Notes: generated from the letters alone by a model not told the origin. Shown: positions 1 to 8,889, counted from the first letter of the stretch. The stretch: DNA of 32,533 bases from Thamnidium elegans (GCA_025201345.1 JAIXMG010000021.1:607501-640033), one strand, 5' to 3'. A program made the numbers and translations.

Positions 1-84
1 GAATACATAGCAGATACAATACTTCAAAACATAGTTTTTTATACATCCGTAAAAAAAAAAGCAATGACTTTCGATAAAAAATAT

Positions 85-232
85 TTATAAACTATTCACT
101 ACAGCTTCCAAAAAAAAAAGAAGGTCACTCTTGTTTTCTTGAGCAATGTCATTTACGTTTTTGACGAGTGCTCCTAGTTTCGAACTGCACTCATACGTAA
201 CGCTGCGTGCCCCCCAGGGCAGGCCAATCGAG
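85..232 (-). CDS. Hypothetical C-terminal coding fragment
   Basis: Read on the minus strand, this stretch gives about 48 codons without a stop, ending with TAA at 85-87. The translation has normal protein composition (pieces such as LPWGARSVTYECSSKLG and NDIAQENKSDLL), unlike the surrounding AT-rich filler. A CTTCTTCTGCAG acceptor-like site lies just upstream in the minus sense (about 252-263), so it could be the last exon of a spliced gene whose upstream exon is at 385-633. The reading frame just after that acceptor meets a TAA, so the join is not proven. The family is not recognised. It could also be a relic of a decayed gene. Confidence 0.3.
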
Positions 233-384
233 AGTATTTAAAAAGCTGCAGAAGAAGGGGAGAAAGCTGGAACCAATGCATTTATGTTGTGATAAATAAG
301 ATTATTCATAATCATTACGCTCACTACATAATTCATTTAAAGACATTAACTTGTCCTGAAGTCGAAGATTTCATTAAATCATAA

Positions 385-633
385 TTACCTAATATATATA
401 TATATAGTGTTTACGTGGCTATGTATGGCGTAGTCACTATTTAGATTTGCCAATAATTTCAAAAGTTGATTAAGCTTCATAAGTGTAGGGTTTTTGATTG
501 TATCGATAGTTTCGACAAGCTTTCTGACATCCAGTGTAGTTTTTTTTTTCGTTTCGGGATAATAAGCATTTTGTAAAATTATGGATTTGTACGCTTGCTC
601 ATGCTGCATTATAAAAAATACCTTGACAATCAT
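385..633 (-). CDS. Small hypothetical protein or exon
   Basis: This is an 82-residue minus-strand ORF with a coding-like interior: a KKKTTLDVRKLVETIDTIK stretch followed by a probable amphipathic helix around LMKLNQLLKLLANL. The last six residues (IYIYIR) come from a TATATATA run and are probably not coding, which suggests a splice donor or decay just before them. There is no signal peptide and no recognised domain. It may belong with the downstream minus-strand fragment at 85-232. It may equally be an eroded gene, since the area is full of repeat remnants. Confidence 0.35.
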   Translation of the reverse strand: MIVKVFFIMQHEQAYKSIILQNAYYPETKKKTTLDVRKLVETIDTIKNPTLMKLNQLLKLLANLNSDYAIHSHVNTIYIYIR

Positions 634-1114
634 AGTATTGGACTTTGTAAATACGTGACGTGGTTACACAAGTAAGCAGTAGTATTTAAACACTAAGAAA
701 CCGAAACCAAGTATAGACACCAGTTATAGGCACCAGACTGTTAGTAGTAGTAAACCGAGTAAAAATACTTACAGTTTATATTATTTATTATGAAAGAAAG
801 TATTCAACAACTAGTCTTCGATAAAGTAAAAAGTCAAGCAAGACATAAATTACAGCAGGACTGTGCCAATTAGAAAAGAGTAAGGAAATACGATTAGATT
901 CATAAAGAATAGAAATAAATGAAGCTTATATGACTTATAGTAATGAGTTAATTCTGAGACTGTCGTACCCCTAAAAGATGTATTAAACACATGGTAGTTG
1001 ATCAGAGAAGTATTATAAAGGGACACCTAAGAAAACCAAAGTAGTGTATTTATTAACCAAAAATTTTCGCTCCATTTTATTGAGTAAAAAAAAGGGGGAG
1101 TATTTAATAAAAAT
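634..1114. other. AT-rich spacer with a 27-codon ORF
   Basis: No convincing gene is present. A 27-codon ORF on the plus strand at 790-873 starts MKESIQQLVFDKVKSQARHK and looks more protein-like than chance, but it is too short to call. It is divergent to the ORF at 385-633 with about 155 bases between them, which could be a shared promoter. Confidence 0.3.
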
Positions 1115-1234
1115 AAAAAGGTTGTATCATCTCGGATTTAAAAGGCGTAACACCATAGCTTTAATTACATTGATAGTATCTTTGATAACTACCGAAAGTA
1201 TTGTTTATGTTTGGAGAAACGAAATAAATATTAT
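1115..1234. repeat. Diverged relative of the repeat-arm outer end
   Basis: The plus strand (TTTAATTACATTGATAGTAT and what follows) resembles the outer end of repeat copy C at about 30280-30360 (TTTAATTCCTTTGATAGTAT). The resemblance continues into the membrane-protein tail at 1235. Identity is clearly lower than among copies A, B and C, so this is an older relative. The homology was judged by eye. Confidence 0.45.
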
Positions 1235-1893
1235 TTAACTCCAATAACTTTCAGCTATATAAGTCGTTCCTAAGGAAATAATAACAGTGACAAAAGCTAC
1301 AAGTGTAGTACCTAATGCTACGAGAACAGTATTATTTTTGCAAGAGAAGCCGTCCTGAGAGATATCTGCGACCGGGATATCCTCTGTAACCTGGTCAATG
1401 CTATCAGAAACGACAAGAGTATCGCTTTCGCGAGAAGAGCCTTCTTCTTTGGGGATAACAAATTTGGGAATACTTTCAGCAGCAGTTTGGTCAATACTCC
1501 ACATATATACTACAATTGTTGAAAGTTTTAGTCTACAGAATGAAGGTCCGACTTTTTTCTCTTGACCTCAGCACAATGAAGGTCCAGTAGTAGCCCTCCC
1601 AAAAGGTCCTCTCCTGTACATCCTACCCAAAGGGCTGGTATCAGCAAGCCTAGCAAGCGTCAGACAGCTAGTTAGCTAAATATACAGAAGTATTGCTGTG
1701 AAGAGAAGAACCTTCTTCTTTGGGGATATCCGTGATAGGAACGTCTTCTTTAACTTGGTCACCATTATTAGAAGCCAGCGTGCCATTATGCTTAAACCAT
1801 TCAAGCCTTACTTTTGTTCCAATTTTGTTTGAAATCGCGGTTGTATATTCTGAAATGTGGACAGCTTTTTTAATTTTTTTTTTATTAATACCA
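1235..1893 (-). pseudogene. Decayed single-pass membrane protein gene
   Basis: On the minus strand, an open stretch from about 1893 to 1681 reads through KAVHISEYTTAISNK and EWFKHNGTLASNNGDQ to a DQVKEDVPITDIPKEEGSS motif, then stops. After a non-coding gap (1505-1680), a second ORF (1235-1504) repeats this motif in diverged form (IPKEEGSSRESDT and DQVTEDIPVADISQDG). It ends in a hydrophobic segment (VLVALGTTLVAFVTVIISLG) and the C-terminus SYWS. The shape is an acidic, repeated stalk followed by one transmembrane helix. The gap and stop argue for a disrupted gene. Related, more decayed C-termini occur in the repeat arms at about 15965-16052 and 30361-30447. The family is unknown. Confidence 0.5.
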
Positions 1894-2376
1894 ACTATTT
1901 TAAAATAAAATAATTAGAAAAGAGAACTTTAAAAATGTTAATAATTGATAAAAACCAACCAAAAGGATTGTTGGTAAAAATTATTATAAAATAAAAATTA
2001 AAGTTTTTGGTTTTGTAAAAAAAAAAAAAGAAAAAGTGGAGGAGGTGAAACGATAAGCATAAATATTGAATTTAGAAAGTTATAGTTTTAGGAACTAAAT
2101 AAACTAAATAACATATATGAAAAAAAAGAAGTTACCGTAAAACAATTCTTTTAAAAAAAGAATCTCTCAGGATGTACATTAGACATGATCTTGTAAGACT
2201 GAAGACGATTCTAAATGTAATATATGTACAACTGATATACCTATTCTTTTACTAAGACTTGCAAATAATGAACCTAAATAATAATAAAGAAAAGTTAAAC
2301 TACATTCCTTTTTTTTTTAGTCAAAAGGAAAAACGTATTCATACAAATACATTTTTTTAAGTAATTATAAACATTG
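1894..2376. other. AT-rich spacer, no gene seen
   Basis: The sequence is strongly AT-rich with several short A and T runs and no coding-like frame. It separates the membrane-protein relic from repeat copy A. Confidence 0.5.
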
Positions 2377-3438
2377 TGTTTTGCTTCAGAAGTGAACCAT
2401 CACCTTGTAGATTGTATTTGAGGGGACTTGAATAGAGAAAAACGTTTCCATGGCAGTAATACGATAATATCTTGACTATTTCCATAAATATCGATATTGT
2501 CAAGTAAACAAATCTGCACAAAAAAAAAAAAAAAAAAAAATTGCTTACTTACTCTTTTTTTTTGTTTTTTTTTGTTTTTATTCACTATTGTATTATTGCT
2601 ATGTCTCGTATTAAAATGTAAACTATACTGATTTTACTGAGAGATAGACAGAAGAGTAAAAGTAAAAATATATAAAGATGAAGAAAGTAAAAAAAAGGAA
2701 AGTTTCTAATTTGTACTACTTTCCTTTTTTTTTTTGCATGATTTGTTTACTTTGCAAAATACAACTTTTTTTTTATTCTTTTCATATTTATATACTTACT
2801 TATACCACTCTATATACATATATCTCAGTAACATTAACAATATATGAGAATACCAGAGTAAGTGTAAAAAAAAACAAGTGAAAGTATGTGTTGTTAAGTA
2901 AAAAAAGAATAGGGTGTAATTTTTTTTTTTATAGAGTGCCAGTTTACATATCTATTACTACCAAATGGAAACCATCTCTGTTGCTTATATGACTGAAACT
3001 AAACAAGGGTTTATCGTTAATATTTGTAGTACATTCTCTAATTAACCATTACTTTCTATGTCTAGTTAAAAAAGAGCATATGTGAAAAAGTAAATAATAA
3101 AAAAAAAAAAAAACCTCTTTTTATAGCTTTGTTTTTAGTTTAATAATTAATTAATCTTTACAATAGAAGGCAAAAGAAAGATAAACGAAAGAGAAGATAA
3201 CCAGTTATAAACGTTATTAAAAAAAAAGGAACTATGGTATTTTCATAGTTATCTAAATAAAATAAAGTAAGTATTGTTCAAGTGAAACATTTTTCTTCTA
3301 TAGTTTTTTAAGCTTAATTATCTGTTTGTTTTTCTTTAATAGTTACATGTATATTAGCATTCTATAGGCTCACTTTTCTACGTGACGTGATCTTGTTTCT
3401 ATTTTTATTTAAGAAAAAAAAAAAAAAAAAAAAAAAAA

Positions 3439-4082
3439 GAACTTTTTTTCCCATTCTTTCTTTACTTCTTTATCACTTCTGAAATAAGGTATGTACATAC
3501 TAGTTTTATTTCAACTTACTCACACTTTTCTTTTTTATCCCAGGCCCTACTGCTGTATCCGAAATGGGTGTTCTTTGAAACCTCGTGATGGATTGATGCT
3601 CTCTATACCGCGTCTTCTAGGCTGACTGGTAGGGCGTACGTCGTCATAAGTATGCGCGGGGTACACGGCAACGCTTCTTCTGGTTGTGCTCACTAGTTGA
3701 GCACCGCGGTGGCTCTGTGATGGTACATACTTCCTCAAGTTAGCAGAGGATACGCGATTCAGGTGAGCCTAAACGACACCTGATGACCGACGCCTTGTTA
3801 TGCTTGTTATGTGGATGTACTGGTGGCTCTGGCGTATGGATGTGGTGATCTTACTGCTGTGGTGGATTGAAAAGCCCTAGGTGTGGACTTTCTTTCTAAC
3901 CTTGGTTTCACTGGATGTGATGGTTCTGTCTGTTTCCTTGGTTTCTTGACCTCTGGGTTTTTAACTGTGATTACTTGATCTGATTCCTGGTGACGGGTTC
4001 ACTTGATCCTTGGTTTACTCCCTTCTCAAGTTCCTATTACTGTGAAAGTGTCTTCTATTTGAGGATTCTAAAGAATACCGGC

Positions 4083-4114
<32 letters not shown>
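3439..4114 (+). repeat. Module S: 0.65-kb segment with 3' poly(A)
   Basis: This GC-richer segment lies between an A25 tract (3414-3438) and an A31 tract (4084-4114). It is also present in copy C (32093 onward). It is absent from copy B, where one T26 tract (14320-14345) joins the two flanks directly. An insertion of a poly(A)-tailed retroposon into an A tract, or a deletion between A tracts, would both explain this. Its 3' part resembles module S' in inverted orientation. A 63-residue minus ORF (3547-3738) has no recognisable features and is probably not a gene. Confidence 0.6.
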
Positions 4115-4119
<5 letters not shown>

Positions 4120-4133
4120 TCCTTTACACTATA

Positions 4134-4194
4134 AATGCTGGACATTTTGTCTAAAAATCCAATCCGCTCCTTTTGTCCTTGCCTCTTCTTTCCG

Positions 4195-4235
<41 letters not shown>

Positions 4236-4450
4236 ACAATGCTAGACATTTTGTTAAAAAAAAACTCTTTCCGCTCTTTCTGTCCTTGTCTCTTCTGTCC
4301 GCACCTCTCTCTCTCCATCTCTCTCTCTCTCATAACAATGCTGGACATTTTGTTCAAAAACTCTTTCCATTCTTTTGTCCTTGTCTCTTCTGTCCGCGCG
4401 CGCCTCTCTCTCTCTCTCTCTCTCTCATTTAAAATGCTGGACATTTTGTA
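4134..4450 (+). repeat. Tandem units of about 98 bp with CT tracts
   Basis: Three consecutive units each begin near AATGCTGGACATTTTGT, run through CCGCTC..TGTCC..TCTTCTGTCCGC and end in a CT dinucleotide tract. They start at about 4136, 4239 and 4337, and a fourth start motif at 4434 leads into unique sequence. The equivalent place in copy B (14190-14300, inverted) has one unit only, joining the start of unit 1 to the end of unit 3. That is the product expected from unequal exchange or slippage. Confidence 0.75.
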
Positions 4451-4590
4451 AGGAGATGTCACCTTGGTAGAAAGAAGAAAGAAGACTGAAAGAGATACTT
4501 TTCTCTTTTGGCATTTTCTTTCCTGCGAGTATATCGAGGTGGCCAATCTCTTTGCAATAAAAAAAACTTTAAGGTGCTGGTCACTTTGAC

Positions 4591-4591
<1 letters not shown>

Positions 4592-4626
<35 letters not shown>

Positions 4627-5150
4627 AGCTGGTATTCTTTGGTCTCCCTCTTATAGTCGGCACTGGATCAGTAAGAAAGAACTTGGGTTGGTCGTAAATC
4701 TTGGTGACGGTGTTCCCTGATCCGTGGTGAGGATCGGGTAATTATAGTTTTAAAACCATGTCAAGAAATCGTAAGTGGAAACAGGTGGTTCCAGATCTGA
4801 AGGTGGTATTAAGGTTGGAAAGATTGTCTGCATCTAGGTGTCTTTTCGTGAAGCCATGGTGGTTCAATTTATTGCATCTGTACAAAGGAGTTACTGGTAC
4901 TGAAGCATAACTTGTATAATAAGGTTAGGTTATCAGGAGCCGTTTAGGTCCACCCGAATTGCGTATCTCCTGCTAACTTGAGGAAGTGTGTACCATCCCA
5001 GAACCGCCGTGGTTATTGACGGTGAGCCAGCTAGAAGAAGTGCTGTTGTGTGCTTACGTGTAACATACTTTGGCGCCGTATGCTTCTATCGGGCAGTTCT
5101 GGTTTTTCTGCGATATTTATAGCCAGTCCTCAGCTCAAATTAGGGTACAC
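4592..5150 (-). repeat. Module S': inverted relative of module S
   Basis: Read on the minus strand from about 5060 to 4625, this aligns by eye with module S from about 3690 to 4083. The shared block ACTTCCTCAAGTTAGCAG is followed by ACGC(A/G)ATTC and GTG(A/G)(A/G)CCTAAACG. Both end at AAAGAATACC(A/G)GC immediately before a homopolymer. Identity looks like roughly 70-75 percent over the best part. Copy A therefore has diverged inverted arms around its tandem-unit core. A perfect short palindrome, GGTCAAAGTGACC in the minus sense, lies just past the homopolymer (about 4581-4593). Confidence 0.6.
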
Positions 5151-5642
5151 TGTTCATGTATAGCGCAGTAGCATCTGGGATGGGATCAGATGTGTTTCCG
5201 CCTTCCCGTGGCTGATCCTGTTAGTATCAAAGTGTTCTTTTTTATACATGTATAAAAAGGTCTGCTTTGAGAACCAAGAGAAACACGCTTTAGTTAAATA
5301 AATAAAACCACACCTTTTTTTTGCTTTTAAAATTATATAACGTCTTCTTACTGATAGGCGCATAAGACTATTATTCTTTTACTTCCAACTTTAGACTATT
5401 ACTAAATGTATAAAATTTTGGTTAAGCACATTCAACATGATTCTTTCATTTGACTACCTCTTTTTTTATAGCTTTTTTTTTTTTAGTTTAGTAATTATAA
5501 CCTTTACCATAGAAGGCAAAATAAAGAAAACGCCCGCTTGTATAAAAAGGAAAAAATAGTATGTACGGATTATATGCCTTCTAGTTTTACTAACAAGAAA
5601 TAGCAATTTAAAACAGCTGTTTAGACTAATAAATATTAGCAC

Positions 5643-5648
<6 letters not shown>

Positions 5649-5682
<34 letters not shown>
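5649..5682 (+). repeat. (CT)n microsatellite
   Basis: An uninterrupted CT run of about 34 bases ends the part of copy A shared with copy B. It is an inverted counterpart of the GA run at 6026-6062, and copy B switches from one segment to the other exactly at its own GA run (about 12979-13003). Confidence 0.9.
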
Positions 5683-5685
<3 letters not shown>

Positions 5686-5752
5686 CCACGTATATTTACA
5701 ACTGCATTGAACCCCTAAGAATATATGAGCAGTATAACCCGGAAAAAAAACG

Positions 5753-6025
5753 AGCTGTACAGTAGCGGCTCTATCTAAAGGTATTCGATTTAAGGGTAGG
5801 TTCTATTTAAGGGTGGATTTTTCCACTTTAACACTACTATTACCACTATTCGACTTCAGGGTGGAATACAATTTAAAAAACTACTAAATATATGAAGAGA
5901 AAGTCTTCAACTATTTTCGAGATGTGTTTATTTAATTTACGTAGAAATTATATGAAAGTTTCTAGTCTTCAAGAGCGTATTATTTACCAATATTATTCAT
6001 AAAAAAAAAAAAGGAATCAAAATGA
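5753..6025 (+). repeat. Segment Y between CT and GA tracts
   Basis: This starts at AGCTGTACAGTAGCGGCTCT and runs to the GA tract. A second copy at 12760-12978 has the same plus-strand orientation, although the rest of copy B is inverted relative to copy A. The second copy lacks about 68 bases between two similar short direct repeats (ATTCGATTTAAGGGT and ATTCGACTTCAGGGT). No ORF is present. The start has a faint resemblance to DNA-transposon ends, but no matching inverted end was found. Confidence 0.7.
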
Positions 6026-6026
6026 T

Positions 6027-6062
<36 letters not shown>
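6026..6062 (+). repeat. (GA)n microsatellite
   Basis: A GA run of about 37 bases with one interruption. It faces the CT run at 5649-5682 across segment Y, so the two form an inverted pair. Confidence 0.9.
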
Positions 6063-6477
6063 TATAATGAAATAAATCATATAAAATAATTAATTATGTG
6101 TCATTTTAATACATAGCTCTGTACTATTTTAATTGATAATAATAAAGTTTTTAATAGAATTTAATGCTTGAGCTTTCGTAGAATAATATACACAGTATAT
6201 TTTTCTGTACAATAGCTTGTGTAGGTTCAGGAACTATTTAAATTATTATAATCCATCATTGTTCATCCGTTATCCTTTTTAAAACATTCGTTTTTATACG
6301 AACATTCAGGCATCACTTCTAAAAAAGTAATTTTATTAATGTTTAAAATAAGGTGATTTCTGTGTATAATTAAAAGTCAGGAAATGATTCTTTTGCCCAA
6401 GTTACTTAATGAAAGTTAGTCGTCAAGTCATTGTCTTTAACATCAAATATTAAAAACCGCTTGTTGTTTTATATTTT

Positions 6478-6690
6478 TCTCGATTTTTCTACTTTTTTTG
6501 TGGTCGGTAATTTTTGCCATTTTTGATCATTTTGGGGGGTCAACCCCTTTTGTTTTTCGATTTTTTTTTTCATATTTTTTGCAATTACTCCCGATCTACT
6601 TTTCTTTTATTTGTGAAAAAAACAATGCTAATAAAGTGCTCTTTTAGACGCATTTAATCCATCTAAAAGTATATTTTTACTAAAAACACT
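6478..6690 (+). repeat. Left inverted end of AT-rich element
   Basis: This pairs with 7990-8206 on the opposite strand. Its order is a T-rich outer part with CTACTTTTTTTG, the GGGGTCAACCCC near-palindrome, CAATTACTCCCGATC, and CTTTTAGACGCATTTAATCC at the inner side. Identity is moderate, so the arms have diverged. Confidence 0.55.
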
Positions 6691-6869
6691 GAGCGAGTGA
6701 TCAATGTTTAAAATGTTTTTTTTTCTACTAAAATTCGGGCTAGAGGAGTGTAATAGGAAGTTACACAAAAAGAATATTTGAAAGCTCAATTATATTTATT
6801 ACGTTATAAATTATTTATATGTCTGTTCCTTTCTTATAATTTGTTTATAATTTTTAAAATCATATGAAG

Positions 6870-7052
6870 CATAAATGTTTAAATCATATGAAGAACTATT
6901 TAGAAAATTATCAGATGATAATAAAGCTGCCAAATATAAAAAAAGATTCATAATTATATACATTATATTTTTTAGAATTTGCATTTAGAAAAAGATTCAA
7001 AAATAATCAATTTGAAAAATTAATACAAGTTATAAAGGATTATCAAAAATAA
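6870..7052 (+). pseudogene. Short coding relic inside the element
   Basis: An ATG near 6870 starts MFKSYEELFRKLSDDNKAAK and runs to a stop after about 36 codons. A second frame then gives AFRKRFKNNQFEKLIQVIKD and ends in TAA at about 7052. The two pieces look like one charged helical protein broken by a frameshift or a missed intron. It is convergent with the ORF at 7115-7618. No family is recognised. Confidence 0.3.
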
Positions 7053-7114
7053 ACCCTAATTTATTAAACATATATTTTATTTTATCAATTATAAATAAAA
7101 CATTATATAATTCG

Positions 7115-7618
7115 TTAATATCTTTTTTCTTCACAAACTTTATACATTTTACCATCAATTTCTAAATTACCTATTGTATAAGAAGTACATTTATCCTTAC
7201 AATAATCGCATTTATTTTCAACATCTTTACCTTTAATAGAATTTATTAATTTCTCGTCTATATTTTCATCATTTGTTTTTAAATCATCTTCACCATTTGT
7301 TTTTAAATTATTTGTATCTCCATCAATGAGATGTGTCATATCATTATGATCATCTGTTTTTGAATCATCACTTGTAGAATCTGTGTCATAACTATCTGTA
7401 CTATTTTTTTTAGATTTTTTGTATTTTTTATTTCTTCTTTTAGGAATTTTATAATTGTACTTTATAGTATCATCTTTGTTATCTTCAGTAATAGAAAAAT
7501 ATATTTCATATTTATTTTTATCATAGTTTATGTTTATATTTTTAATATTGTTTTCTATTATAAAGTTTATAATAATAGATCTTTTAAATTTTTCAATAAA
7601 TATATCAGAAGTGTTCAT
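7115..7618 (-). CDS. Hypothetical Lys/Asn/Asp-rich protein, Cys motif
   Basis: This 167-residue ORF starts MNTSDIFIEKFKRS. The first 55 residues are a possible folded domain rich in Ile and Asn. A basic stretch follows (IPKRRNKKYKKSKK), then an acidic Ser/Thr/Asp-rich linker with repeated LKTN(G/D)E motifs, and a C-terminal cluster CDYCKDKC with a later Cys in MYKVC, which could bind a metal. Composition is far more AT-biased than in the housekeeping genes, suggesting a different origin such as a mobile element or old viral or plasmid DNA. It is the only sizeable ORF between the inverted ends. Function is unknown. The start is the first ATG after an AT-rich leader. Confidence 0.5.
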   Translation of the reverse strand: MNTSDIFIEKFKRSIIINFIIENNIKNININYDKNKYEIYFSITEDNKDDTIKYNYKIPKRRNKKYKKSKKNSTDSYDTDSTSDDSKTDDHNDMTHLIDGDTNNLKTNGEDDLKTNDENIDEKLINSIKGKDVENKCDYCKDKCTSYTIGNLEIDGKMYKVCEEKRY

Positions 7619-7989
7619 ATTAATTATTTAAAGATATAGTCAATCTTTTTTTATTTATTGAAATTCAATTTTCTTAATTTTTTTAATTTTTTTATTTTAG
7701 CCGGAGTTATAAACTTCCCATTTCGCGCTTGTTACCAAAATTCGAGTTAGGCGGAACTTAAAATAGCGTTTTCTTTAAAGCGCGTTTTCTCACTCAGTTT
7801 TAGTTGTAGCACTTTTATTTATAAATAAACAATAAAGGGTTTTTAAAGATCTATAATCGTTGCTATAACCAGAAATAGTAATAGAAAAATATACTTTATG
7901 TAATCACGTAAAAGAAAAAATCAAGAAAAATTGTTACACAAAAAACGCGTGTCATTTTTTCCAAAAAAAAAAAGTTATTTTAAACAGTG

Positions 7990-8206
7990 ATTACTCTTTC
8001 AATTTTTGAATTAAAATTTTTATTTAAAATGGATTAGATGCGTCTAAAAGAGTACTTTACTATCCTTGGTTTTTTCACAAAGAAAAAAAACTTGGATCCG
8101 GAGTAATCGCAAAAAAACCGTGATTTTTGGCCAAAAAACAAAAGGGGTTGACCCCCAAAAATGAAAATCGAAAAAAAAACAAAAAAAGTACGTTTTTAAT
8201 TTTTTT
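7990..8206 (-). repeat. Right inverted end of AT-rich element
   Basis: Inverted partner of 6478-6690 with the same blocks in reverse order. The best conserved part is GGATTAGATGCGTCTAAAAG at 8031-8050. Confidence 0.55.
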
Positions 8207-8889
8207 TATCAAAGATGTATTCGAAACAACTATTTTGTATTATACAACTTGGGTCCGAAACGCGTTTTCTGTTTTTTAATAAATTAAAGACCATTATTTT
8301 TTATAAGTGCTGAAATTAGCAGTGTTTTCTTATGTGAGCGATTTTTAAGCTGTGAAATCTCAGTGAGCCTTTTTTTTTTAGCAGTAATTATCACATCACA
8401 GTTGCTCTTTCCTTCTTGCCTTTTCCCCCCTCGTATCCCTTCAGAGTGTTCTTATTATTATTACGTTTTTATAATTGACTCGAGTAATATATAAAAACGT
8501 AGTTGTCATGTGTTCAATGACAAATAAAATAATTCACAGAACAATAAATCGATTGTCACTGCCAATAAACAACGGTATCATTGCGTTGATAACAAAGAAA
8601 ATCATAATGACATTTAGACACAGTGTAGTGCCATTCATATGAGTTTTTTTTTAAGAGCAAGATAATGACCAAAGGAATTACAAAAGAAAATGTACAGTCA
8701 ATTGCAGCGTGTAATAAAGGAAAGATGATTAAAAGAATAACTATAAACGCTAAGGAAATATCCTACTTTAAAAAACCTCTAAGCACTACTGGTATTCTGT
8801 TTATTTATTTAATATAAAAGAATAGTAATTTTTTAAGATAAGAAAGTTTAAAAAAGTTGGTTTTATTAAGTTAAAAGATTGGTATGCCA
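8207..8889. other. AT-rich spacer, no gene seen
   Basis: No frame here has protein-like composition. It contains scattered A and T runs and nothing recognisable between the element and the degenerate repeat tract. Confidence 0.45.

Larger units (their letters stand above)
2377..5682 (+). repeat. Mosaic dispersed repeat, copy A (longest copy)
   Basis: From 2377 to 3880 this matches copy C (31045-32533) almost base for base in direct orientation. From 2377 to 5650 it matches copy B (13005-15369) in inverted orientation, apart from indels. In order it contains AT-rich sequence (2377-3413), poly(A) (3414-3438), a GC-richer module S (3439-4083), poly(A) (4084-4114), three roughly 98-bp tandem units with CT tracts, module S' (about 4625-5060), an AT-rich part with a second copy of a 75-bp motif, and a CT microsatellite at 5649-5682. 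Point differences (for example GAGGGGACTT here, GAGGAGACTT in B and C) show B and C are closer to each other. No transposase or reverse transcriptase was seen, so it is non-autonomous or a segmental duplication. Confidence 0.85.
6478..8206. mobile_element. Candidate element with long inverted ends
   Basis: Left end 6478-6690 and right end 7990-8206 are imperfect inverted repeats. Shared blocks, in the same order, include CTTTTAGACGCATTTAATCC (6641) against GGATTAGATGCGTCTAAAAG (8031), GTGAAAAAAACAATG against its complement near 8072, and a GGGGTCAACCCCTTTT block (6535 and 8141). The interior of about 1.3 kb is extremely AT-rich. It holds a minus-strand ORF (7115-7618) and a short plus-strand coding relic ending at 7052. 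Long inverted ends suit a Mutator-like or foldback DNA transposon. No transposase was seen, and target-site duplications could not be fixed by eye. Confidence 0.5.

Noticed and set aside
3547..3738. 63-codon Arg-rich ORF in module S, repeated at 32201-32392
   Set aside because: Preserved only by the recent duplication. The homologous region of module S' does not keep the frame.
4151..4720. Overlapping ORFs on both strands across the CT-rich tandem units, up to 170 codons
   Set aside because: They are translations of CT/GA microsatellites and poly(A) (runs of Arg-Glu, Ser-Leu, Phe or Lys). They have no domain and are not preserved in copy B.
5160..5215. Stretch with a faint 5S rRNA or tRNA look (GGATGGGATCAGATG)
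   Set aside because: The match is limited to a few bases; no cloverleaf, A/B boxes or 5S control region can be placed.
5154..5363. 69-codon ORF, repeated at 13291-13500 with few changes
   Set aside because: It is conserved only because it lies in the duplicated repeat. The translation shows no recognisable fold, and no matching partner exons were found.
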